Shown here: positions 54,131 to 64,000 of the stretch, piece after piece
How the letters are laid out: each line of letters begins with the position of its first letter
Numbering within the stretch: position 1 is the stretch's first letter
DNA from: Gordionus sp. m RMFG-2023
Lineage: Eukaryota; Nematomorpha; Gordioida; Chordodea; Parachordodidae
Length of the DNA: 64,000 nucleotides
Assembly: GCF_954871325.1 (NCBI RefSeq)
Contig: NC_088777.1
Location: forward strand, 50,569,366 to 50,633,365
Reading direction: 5' to 3'
The notes under the pieces: model-generated
What the model was told of the DNA's origin: nothing
Databases searched by the model: none
What the model saw: the letters and a program-made list of their open reading frames with translations, nothing else
Position numbers and translations under genes: made by a program

Positions 54131-56440
54131 AAGTGATAGAACAGAATTTTGGTAGAGGGGTATATAACAAAAATTTAAAACATTAAATAATTTCGATAAC
54201 AAAATAAATTAAAGACATCGAGATTAAAAATTTAAACTTGTTTAAATTAACAAAAAAAAAGAACGAAGGAAAATATTATATAAACAAATTGGGCTTTTAG
54301 AAAATAAATACAATTTAATTTTTTTAATCTTCAAAACTACATTACCATTATTATTTTTTTTCAATTTAATATTAGAACATGTATAATTTGCAGCTATTTA
54401 ATTAAAAATTAATATAAGATACATAGAAAATCTTTTTTTTATTTTATTAGAAATAAAAAAAGGAGCCACCTATATTAGTAATAAATTGTTAACCTTTAAG
54501 AAAGAAATTGTTAAAAAAAAAATATTTTCAAATTGAAAAATGATAAAAATTAAAAAAATGAGGCCAAAATATAAAATTTTGGGATGAAATTTACTTATGT
54601 TTATTTATATATTTTTTTAATAAAATAAATTTAAGTGTATCATGCTATCATACTAGGTAAATAATTATAAACATCGATTCACCGGCTTAGTCAAAATATG
54701 GAATAGGAATACTGAATCACTAATCACTTTTGCTTGGCCTATACCGAACCCCGTCTATTTGTTTAAAACATTTATTCTTTTTCCTTACTTATTTTTTATT
54801 TGCTTATTTTAGAATATGCATATCTATATTTATAACCAATGTTAGCTATCAATTCAATTCTAGAAACTAAAATCATATTTTATTACTGCCTATGAGTTTT
54901 TTTTAGAAGGTTAATAATCCAATATAAATAAAATTAACCAAATTTACTATTAAAATTAGACTTGAAAGCACTCTTTCTAAAAACTTTTATACATATTTTT
55001 ATGCTTATTTTTTTCATACCTTTGGTAAATAGTATATAAAAATTTTTTATCAACGATATAACTACCATCATGCACGAAGGGATGATATAAAAATATTATT
55101 TATTAAGTTCTCATTTTGCTAATTATAAAAAAATTAAGCAACATGTTAAATCAGCCAAACATTTTGAGGCATTCAAAATTTCAATCAATGTAGAGCATAA
55201 TTAATAATTTATAATGTTTCAATCCATTTGTTAGATGGTTTAAAAAAACCTTTTTTTAGGAAAAATAAAAAGTGCCAATATTGAAATCGTCCCATAACTG
55301 AGAATATTATGTACATCATATTATTTGGCCAGTTTTTTTTAACAAGAAATTTGGGAATAATATAAATTTACTTAGTATTAGATGAAAGTTTTAAATTATT
55401 TGGTAGGTCTTATCCTTCACTCCTCCCAAAAGAGGACGTATCCAGTGTAGTGGATTTAGAGGAATACCATTTATAGGCTACCAGGCTTCCTTTTAAATAA
55501 ATGAATCTTATAAACTCAATAGAACCTCAAGAAAATTATATTCAGAATATTTTTTAATATTCATATTCACACTATTTATTTCGAATAGAACGATATTTCA
55601 GTCCCAAAATTTAAAGCTATTTAAAATAAATAGGTCAAAATCTAAAAATGGTATCAAACGATCTTATTATACTTTATATATTTAAAAAAAATCAACTTGA
55701 ATTAATTTGAAATAACTGCATGTGTTTTTGATTCTTCCTATTTAGAGACATATCTATAAATTATCTATATTTATATGACTAACCTTTTTTGTTTTACAAT
55801 ATAATAATTAATATTAAATTTTAAGTGTCAAAAAATATATTTGGATAATTATAAAGGTTCGAATAATACAAAATACACATTAAAATTATAATATATATAT
55901 ATTATATATTTTTTTTTAAAAACTAGCCTTGGAAATAAAAAATATTAGTAATTGCCATAATTATTTTTAAATGTATAATCATTAAACACACATTAACATT
56001 TAAGAGTATTCAGAGGCTTAAAATATTATTTCCTAGTTTCTAGGTATACATTAAATGAAATAAAAATATTTATACTATGTGGAATATTATTTAAAATTTT
56101 AATGAGGGTTTTATTTTACAGCTTTCCTCGTTATATAAATATATTTTTAAACCTTTGACATATATTATATTAAGGCAACATATGTCACTTAATTAAATTT
56201 AAATTAAAATATTTTTAGCCATTTTTTATGACCATATTGTGTTCATGAATTCTTGAACAAATTAACGAAAATTTAATTATGACGCTATAATATCAAAATC
56301 AAATCTAAATATAGGGAGGGGTAATAATATATTACGTTAACTTTCTAAACAAAAAACAAAATATTTTAAAATGTAAGATCTATTAATTTTTTAGTATATT
56401 AACGGAATCACGTGAACATGTCCAGTACATTATATATCAT
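54131..56440. other. Long AT-rich stretch without a recognised gene
   Basis: A slightly richer island at 55395-55495 (CCTCCCAAAAGAGGACGTAT, GTAGTGGATTTAGAGG) could be a mobile-element scrap. Otherwise there is only AT-rich DNA with stops in all frames. Confidence 0.45.
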
Positions 56441-56570
56441 CCCCCCCCCCAAGGACTGAACCACCTAGTTAGCCTTAGAAAAAGATGGCCATTGCTGTAT
56501 TAGAACCCAGAACTACTGGATGAGATACAAGCACTCATCCGATTAGAGCAGAGATGTTCATCTGAGATGA
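56441..56570 (-). mobile_element. tRNA-derived SINE-like element ending in poly-G/C
   Basis: On the minus strand GCTCTAATCGGATGAGTGC (56531-56549) forms a D-arm with box A (GCTC pairs with GAGT). GGTTCTAATAC (56497-56507) stands in the box B position about 30 bases downstream. A further GGTGGTTCAGTCC leads to a run of 10 G (C on the plus strand). The anticodon arm does not fold, so it is tRNA-derived rather than a tRNA. No second copy is seen in this window. Confidence 0.45.
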
Positions 56571-56887
56571 CTATTTTTTATATAAATTGGTTATCTCGAT
56601 CATCACATTTTGATTGGTTCCATATCGCACCATGCGCGGTTTAACAATAACCTGGTATATCACTCATTTCTTATTATTATTCTTTTGAATTTTAGTTGAA
56701 TTGATATTATGCATAAAATTTATTATTGAGAAGTTTTTAATTCTTAATAAAATCATTATAAAATAACTACTGTCATTATTTATGATTTATATTGCTAATA
56801 TGATTTCTTTATTAACCACTTATATAAATATAGAATGTTATTTCCTAAAACGTAATTATTTTATTAAATTCTATCTTATCAAATATA

Positions 56888-57216
56888 TAGGTGACAAATG
56901 GGCCTGGAACGAAACCGACCCAGCCCAAACGGTTTTCTGAAATAATTTTGTTGGGGCTCTGTCGTGTCTAATATTTTTTTAAAAATATCGAGTCGGGCCG
57001 ATTGGGCTTAAATTTTTAAATATCATTTAATTACAATTTGTTAAATTAATTGTTTATATTTTAAAATTTTTGAAAGAAACAAGGCAAGGCACTAATATAT
57101 TTTTTACAATAAAGAAAAATAAAAATTTTTTTATTTAAATAAGTTTGACAAATAATTTTTATTTCGGGTTGGGCTTTTCGCGTCAAATTAAAAAAATTTT
57201 TTTAGGGAAATCATTA
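56888..57216. mobile_element. Decayed hAT-like MITE
   Basis: Left end TAGGTGACAAATGGGCCTGG with ACCCAGCCCAAACGG; the inner part has GGGCCGATTGGGC, and the right part TTTCGGGTTGGGCTTTTCG ends at GAAATCATTA. No target duplication is visible. It has the same style as the clean copy at 17646. Confidence 0.5.
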
Positions 57217-58560
57217 GTTTACCGATAGAAATCAAAATGAAACCAAATAACTTATTGATTTCAAAAACATCATTCAATTTTCAATATCAGTAGCTACTAG
57301 CTAATAAATCAAATTATAATGGATCTTAAAACAGGATGGATTCACATTCATAAAAGAAAAATTCTGTAAAGATTTTCGATATTAAGATTTTCAAGAATGA
57401 TTATGATTGATTTTCTATCAAATTTAAAATTCCAAATTTTTTTTTGTAAAAAATCTTTTGTAAGTATATATTTTTATTTTTATGTATAAAAGTATTTCTT
57501 ATCAAATCATTTATTTAAAATAAATTGATATTATCAAAAATTTTATTAAATCCTGGTACAAAAATTAATAAATGTAAATATCTTATATATTTAATTAATT
57601 CTGTATAAAATGAATATTTAATAAGATCTTTTATAAATAAATAAACGAATTGGATTTTGGGTTGAATCAAAATATAGGTTTAGAATGTGGAGCTTGCTTT
57701 TTTTTTATTATCAATTCAAGTCATTTGAATGAAGTTTGAATATTGACTTAAAGAGTTAATGGAACTTTGATTTTATATTTTGCTTATTTTATTACCTCAA
57801 CTTTTTTTATTTGCACATGAGTTAAGAATGTATTTTTATATATAACTACTATTATATTATTATATAATATGGCCAAATATCCATAAAAAACATAATTGTA
57901 AAAAAATTAATAATTAAGGCTCATTGGTATTACAGATATAAAACTCCATTCCTATTCTTTTAATCATCATTCTGATCAGAGTATCGAAATACTCATCAAA
58001 ATTTAAAAAAAGATTTTTGTGAAAATGCTCAAAAAAATTTTTTTTATCCGATTATATCTTAAATTTATAAAAAAAATTTTGAAAAATCTTTTGTAATTAT
58101 ATCTTTATGATTTTTATTCATAAAAAGTTATTCATAAAATATTTTGGTCAAAAAAATTTTTGAATATGTATATCAGACTCTGATTCTAGCGCCTTTCATT
58201 CAAATAGTAATACGCATAAAAAACGGTCATATTTTGGTATCAAATTCTTGAAATTGGCCTTGCTCACCTTGAACATCAATAGAAGTGCCTAATATTTTTA
58301 CTAACAGTTACTAGTTATACTACTTTTTCAGAAAGTGATTGGTATGTTTGGTTTAATATTTATATGAAGAAAAAAAAACCAATTGAAGATCTAGACAGCA
58401 GGGAAATTGATAAGAGTATATCATAACTAAAAATTTATTAAAAATATTAAAGAAAATGATTATATTGAATATTTATCAGTATAAGATTTTGACATGAAGA
58501 GCGAAACATTAATTATGGAATTTAAAAATATAAATTTAATATTATATAAATTCATATTTT
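57217..58560. other. Intergenic; no gene seen
   Basis: AT-rich with several TTTTTTGTAAAAAATCTTTTGTAA-like runs (57445 and 58082) that hint at an old internal duplication. No coding sequence. Confidence 0.4.
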
Positions 58561-58561
58561 A

Positions 58562-60430
58562 TTATATATAAAATAAAGTTAATATTGTTTTAAACCACAT
58601 TTCTTTAAATTTGAGCATATTTGTCAGGTCAAATCGAATAAACAAATCATATTTGACCGATCAATGGTATAAACATGATCAAAATATAGTTACCCCATTT
58701 TTCATAATTAATTTATTTTCAAAGGAGGGCTAAATTGTAAAGTTTTAAAATTAATTAGAATTTTTTAATTGGCTCTTTACATTATATAAATAAAACTTTA
58801 TTTAAAAAGTTTTAGAAAACGTAGATGTTTTTTAACCCTCTATTCTAATAAAATCACTTTCTTTAGTGTAAATGAACCTCAGATTTATTATAAAATTCTA
58901 TAATCAAATCCCTGTAAAACCTCGTTTCCTAATAATAACATTTAATGGTTAATTACATGTAAATTAATTCGGTTGTAATAAACCTAATAATTTGTGTTTT
59001 GTTTTATGCTTTATAAGAGAGAAGTAAAAATTCGCGGAGAGGAATATAAAAATACAGTATATTTTTAAAAATTTCGTAGTGATATCGCGTTAACTGTGAA
59101 TACAGGGAGCGGGAGTTAAATAAACATTTCAAAATGGTTTAAAGAAATAAGCAAATATTTTTAATTGTTTATCAATTCTATTAGAATTCCGGACTTCAAA
59201 AATTAATATCCTGGGCGTTATTGTTTTAATTTTTTGAAGCCGTGATCAGGTTTTCTCTTTAGAGTTAGCGTAATTTCGTGGTGAAAAATATAGTTATGGT
59301 TTTGTGTCGGTCCTGCTTTTCTTAATTTGTAGCAAGTCCAAATGTTTTGACACCTATTTAATGATTATTTTCCTCTCAAATTTTTTTGTTATTATTAACA
59401 AAACAACATAAATAAAATATTTATTCTGGAAGCAATAACCACCATATCTTCCCAACTTGAAATTTTTTAGCCCCGAATAGCCGTCGTAGAATTAAAGCCA
59501 TTCCCAGTTAAAATAATTAAGAATCTATATATAATTGGCTCGGGATGCAAAATATTTTTTTCCTAAACTTGTTATATTGTCTATAATAAAAAATATGTAA
59601 TCAATAATCTGATAATAAAAAATAAGTAATCAAGTTTTATATATAAACTAAATTAAAAAATTCATAATTCTAAGCCAATTTTAAAGGCAAAGAGTTTTTC
59701 TTATACTTTCTTCCTTGGATGACATGAGATTTTTTGATAACAAATTAGTTTCAACTAAGAAATGTATTTCACAAACAGTTGATGTTCCTTATATAGATAG
59801 GTAATCCCTAGGTGTGAATGAAATCTATCATAATGATTAATAAGAGGGGATGTAGTTTTGCCTTAACATTTAATAATCCTCTAATGATTGCAAGCAGCCT
59901 TTTCACCGTCTTTATTGATTTGATATTTATTTACCTAAAATTAATACATGGTTATTAATTATAATAAATCTAATTTATAAAATCCATTTTTACATAAGAT
60001 GTTCTTCATATTTATTAATTATTATTAGATAATATATTCATGCCATTAAAATTATAATTTATCAAATTCTACTAGCTCCTGGAAGTAATTTCAAATTAAT
60101 ATATATTCAAAATAATGTTGACAATTATATTACAATTTTTTTGGGGTAAATAATACTGGGAAAAGAGGTTGAAGCAATGGGGGATTTTATTTTAGTTTAA
60201 TAAATTGAGCAATTACATTTTATAGGTTGAGATATTTCGATTACAAAACAATTTATAGTGTTTAAAAATAGGAATTTTCTAGTCAGCCAAGCATTTTTCC
60301 ATTTTTATTTTATATTATATATCTTGTTTGTTGAAAGGTTTTAATTAGAGATGCAAAAGTAGATTCTTATCGGTTCAAGATGGGTCGGACATAATAAATT
60401 TTTAAAAAAAATTCGGACTGATTCGGGTCA
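58562..60430 (+). repeat. 1.85-kb direct duplication, copy 2
   Basis: Second copy of 49288-51140. It carries an extra stretch at about 59640-59930 (ATGACATGAGATTTTTTG, TAGATAGGTAATCCCTAGG) that is absent from copy 1, and it lacks 50300-50520 of copy 1. Confidence 0.8.
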
Positions 60431-60758
60431 GCGGACTAAAATTTTTAATTAAAATTGATATATTAAAAAAATTCTCACGAGAAACAAAAGCAACAATTTT
60501 ATATTTGTTTGTAGAATAGATCAAAGACTCTATTATGTTCAGTGAAAAAAAAAATCACATTCTATTCAAGAATTTTTAATCTACATATTTAAATAAGCTT
60601 GACCTTTTCGGGATCGACAAATAATTTAATTTCGAGTCGAGCTTTTCGGGACTGATTAATAAAAAAAAAATAACTCGTCAGACCAGGCCGGATGGAATTT
60701 TAAAAAAAAGTTTTTAACAGGGCTGGTTTAAAATATTGGGCCCGACTCAGATTTCTTA
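60346..60758. mobile_element. hAT-like MITE, both ends present
   Basis: Left end TAGAGATGCAAAAGT; right end GGGCCCGACTCAGATTTCTTA, matching TAGTGATCTGCATCGGGCC of the clean copy in reverse. Inner subrepeats are GGGTCGGAC, TCGGGTCAGCGGAC and CAGGCCGGATGG. No clear 8-base duplication. Confidence 0.6.
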
Positions 60759-61440
60759 AATTGATTTTAAGTTAAGGTTGTTTATAGATGAAAAATAACT
60801 ATTATCCTATGGAATATATAATAATTAGAAACTAATTAAATTATTATGTTCGAAAATATATTTCGACGATTCCATATGAAATAATAAATTATAATATTTA
60901 TTGATATATTCTAAAATATTCTAGCATTAAATTTTCAAAAACTTGGTAAATTTACTCAAAATAATAAATATGTTATCCAAATAAAAATTTAATCTGTTAA
61001 ATATATTATTTATAATAAATAGTTAATCATTACAATTCGCTTGGTAATAATAAATTATTTCATATATCTTATCTCGCCTGATATTATAATTTTATCAAAG
61101 TAATCTTATAAAGTTTAACATATACAGTGACCATTCTGTTTTCTTTATCTTGGAATGTAATTTAGATAAATGATGGTCCACTCACGACATAATGAATAAA
61201 TTTAAATTTGTAATATCATAATTTCAATATAGCGCAATTGATAATAAGTTATTAGACATCAATTATAAAGTCATAAGATTTCTTATAAATATACAATATA
61301 TATGTCTAAAATTACCTCAACCCTAAGATATGATAGATACTATACTTTTGATAACAAAATGCAAGCAGATATTTACCATAAATCAAAATAATATTTAAAT
61401 AGAACAAGGCAATATAGTCGGGGTCGGGGAATAAAATTGT
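60759..61440. other. AT-rich spacer
   Basis: Nothing recognised. Confidence 0.45.
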
Positions 61441-61785
61441 ATCTACAGATTACACAAAAATTCCTTAAGGAACTTTATCACGAGACTTCCACAAAAAAAT
61501 CTACCTATTCCTCCCAACCATCGAATATTAATTATTGCTAGTAATGAAATCTTCAAAGCTATCAATTTCATCAATAAAACACAGCAGGCGTCTACGATGA
61601 TCTCAAACCATCCCCAATATTTAAGTTTTAAAATTCCTATCATAGCTATCTCATTAAATTAACAACAATTCTATATCAAGAGGGTATTCAACAATGGAAA
61701 TTCATTAGTGCCTCTTTCATTACGTTTAGAATTTATAATTTAATAGCCAAGGTACATTTTGAACTTACATTATTTGATATTCAAT
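61440..61785 (+). mobile_element. RT element scrap (fingers region), weak
   Basis: The plus strand reads LIIASNEIFKAINFINKTQQ and later SASFITFRIYNLIAKV in another frame. The order resembles the segment before and after the GGxDG motif of the RT family at 42270, but the motif itself is gone. Higher C content than the flanks supports an inserted piece. Confidence 0.3.
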
Positions 61786-64000
61786 ATTCGATTTCATTTT
61801 TACATGATTTGATTCGTATTTTTAGAATATGAAATACAAAATTCTTCGTTTAGGAAATATGATTCAAATATGAATCAGGAAAATATATTATTCGTCGAAT
61901 AATTTTTTATCTATTATTCAATCTAATTATTTGAAATTATTAGTATGATTTGATTTTTTTCACTTTATTCAAAAATTATCGTGTTTATTAGATTTCCTAA
62001 AAAGTACTTATATGACGAAAAATGAATAAACGATTTTTCACTTTATTAATCAGAAAAAATAATATTAATTCTTTTTTTAAAAATTCCCATTCTTTTAAAA
62101 ATATAATAATAATCATAATATTATCAAATTATTTGAAATTGTTAGTATATTTTTTTTATAATTCAAAAAATATTGTATATATTTGACATTATTCTTAAAT
62201 ATTAAAACTAATTTAAAATTATTTAAAATTATTTGTAAGTATTTAGCATGTTTATTATGAAACATTTAATTTTTTAAACTTTATTCTTACATCTTTTTTA
62301 AAAGATGAAATATTTTTGAAGAAATTTTACCTAAAATTTCAAATATGTTTAGTGAAAAACTATTATAAATAAACATTTTATAATTTTCATGCACAAAATA
62401 TCTTTCAAGGTGAAAACACAAATTTTTAATAAGAAATATATTCAAAGATTAATCTGATATTCACATTTATATTTTTAAAATTTACATGTAATTATTTGGA
62501 AATAAATTCTAATTTTTCACGCCCACATAATATAATTAATAAAACAGAACTTTTATAATTAAACAACCAACTACCCAATATGGTTGGATGCAATAATTGT
62601 ACCAGACCATTTAACCATATTCTAAAGCTATTTTAAGTTGGTACATGAGCCTTCGCCATCACCTAATCATATTATGAAGTAAGAAGAAAACCTATTATAA
62701 ATGCATTTACTGAAATATGAAAAATTGGATGAAATAAAAATTTCTTCAAAAGCAGGCTTATCAAGGTGTATAATTACACGAGTATATTGTGCAATCTATT
62801 TTCAAAAAATGACATCGTCTTGAAACTAAAAAAATACTCAATAATAACTCCAAGAATACGTCTTAAAAAAAAGGTAGAATATCTTCATAAGGTACTCAAA
62901 AAACGTACCATGGGGAAAATAAATCAACCTTCCTATTAATATATTTAATTTCTGTAGCGTGCTGCAAAATAATGGGGTTTACAATTTTTAGAGCGGCGAA
63001 ATTAGAAGATGAAAAAATAAACTTGAGGTGGAATTCCATCATAGAACAATTCATCATGGTTGTTAACAATTCCTGGGCAACATATTCTTGATTTTTACTT
63101 AAACGAATTGGAAAGGCAATTTTACTTTTACATTCTAGCTTTAGGTCATGTGATGAATCATATTTTGACTATATCATTTCTGAAGATTAAAATGGCCGTC
63201 TCTCTGCCATATACGGTCGATTTTTTTTACTTTACCCATTTTTGTAATCAAAGTCAAAATATCCTAATTTTTTAACCAAAATCATCCTCCTTTAATAGAA
63301 AATTAATCAGATGAAAGATAATTTTACTATTTAACATAAGTTTAATAGATGGGGAAATTATTTTTATTTTATCACTATGAAAATTTTTTGAAAAAAGGAA
63401 AATCTGCTTATTTTTAATAACAATAAAAATGCTACGGATATTTTACATTGTTCCATGTACCTGTTTCTAAAAGACAGACATAGAGAGAAATTAGGGTTAG
63501 CAAAATTGGTAGTTATTATGTTATTGGAATATATATTGTTTATAAATATTTGCTTAATATTTTAAATTGATTTGATACACAAATCATTTTGAATTTAATT
63601 TTAACAAAAATATAAAAGGCTTATACAATTTAAGTATGATAATTTAAATTACCATTTGTATATTTATTTTTTATATGCATATATATTATATATTCAGATA
63701 TCTATTTATTAAAAACAATATAAATTATTTGTGATCTGCAAACAGGGCCAAAACTAAAGGCACTTCTTCGGGTGGAGGGGCATTGGGGCAGGAAAAGATT
63801 AAATTTTTACGTATTTTGATTAAAAATCGCACAAATCGATAAGATTTGTTCAAAAATTGGTTATAGAACTTACTTCATTTTTTATGATGAAGAAACATAT
63901 TAGAATATGAATTAGGTAATAAATACAAACTTACAATATATCATGAAAAAATATAAATTGGTAAATAAATTAGGTAACATTAATTTATAATTTATGCAAT
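61786..64000. other. AT-rich DNA with one unassigned open stretch
   Basis: At about 62897-63093 the plus strand is open for 60-odd codons, including FRAAKLEDEKINLRWNSIIE then QFIMVVNNSWATYS-stop, and it is GC-richer than the flanks. No family is recognised and it is not repeated here. A GC-rich scrap lies at 63745-63800 (GGGTGGAGGGGCATTGGGGC). Otherwise nothing. Confidence 0.35.

Overview
The window is AT-rich (visibly about three quarters A+T) eukaryotic DNA, most likely from an invertebrate animal. The reasons are intronless class A seven-helix receptor genes in tandem, GT-AG introns, RTE and CR1/Nimb-like LINEs, hAT, Tc1/mariner and MULE-type DNA transposon remains, Ty3/gypsy-like fossils, satellites and hairpin MITEs. 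The species cannot be fixed from sequence alone. One run of 10 Ns (35099-35108) marks an assembly gap.

Layout. 1-20.7 kb holds a cluster of one receptor family: a 5'-partial copy at the left edge (+), a fragment near 5.8 kb, a frameshifted copy (7.3-8.5 kb, -), and two intact copies (12.7-13.95 kb and 19.5-20.7 kb, -). Between them lie a MULE-like scrap, a TCTCTATAA minisatellite, an RT/endonuclease element fragment, a 5'-truncated CR1/Nimb-like LINE and a Ty3/gypsy-like fossil that carries a hAT MITE. 22.5-25.4 kb is a decayed RTE LINE, and 26.9-28.1 kb is a hAT transposase remnant with a recognisable intron and terminal sequence. 28-30.8 kb is satellite DNA built of alternating half-units.

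30.7-48.9 kb contains three diverged copies of one duplicated segment, at about 30.8, 43.9 and 46.7 kb. Each carries part of a small gene: a signal-peptide exon, a 35-nt exon, a 12-nt microexon and a short last exon. Only the third copy (46920-47421) has all four parts, predicting a 64-residue secreted protein. This is the most interesting and least explained feature here. Other elements interrupt the series: a second RTE copy broken by a hAT MITE, a 160-bp perfect-arm hairpin, a Tc1/mariner element with long inverted repeats sitting exactly at the joint of a 253-bp tandem repeat, and several pieces of an RT family with a PD-(D/E)xK-like C-terminal domain.

48-64 kb is gene-poor. It holds a minus-strand terminal exon of unknown family, a 1.85-kb direct duplication (49.3-51.1 and 58.6-60.4 kb), further RT fragments, a second Ty3/gypsy-like fossil (53-54 kb), hAT-like MITE ends and a tRNA-derived SINE-like element. 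From 60.8 kb on there is almost nothing that can be recognised.

The genes do not form a pathway. The two host themes are a lineage-expanded receptor family lacking the usual class A micro-switch residues and a duplicated secreted-peptide-like family. Both have spread by local duplication in transposon-rich DNA, and both contain decaying copies.
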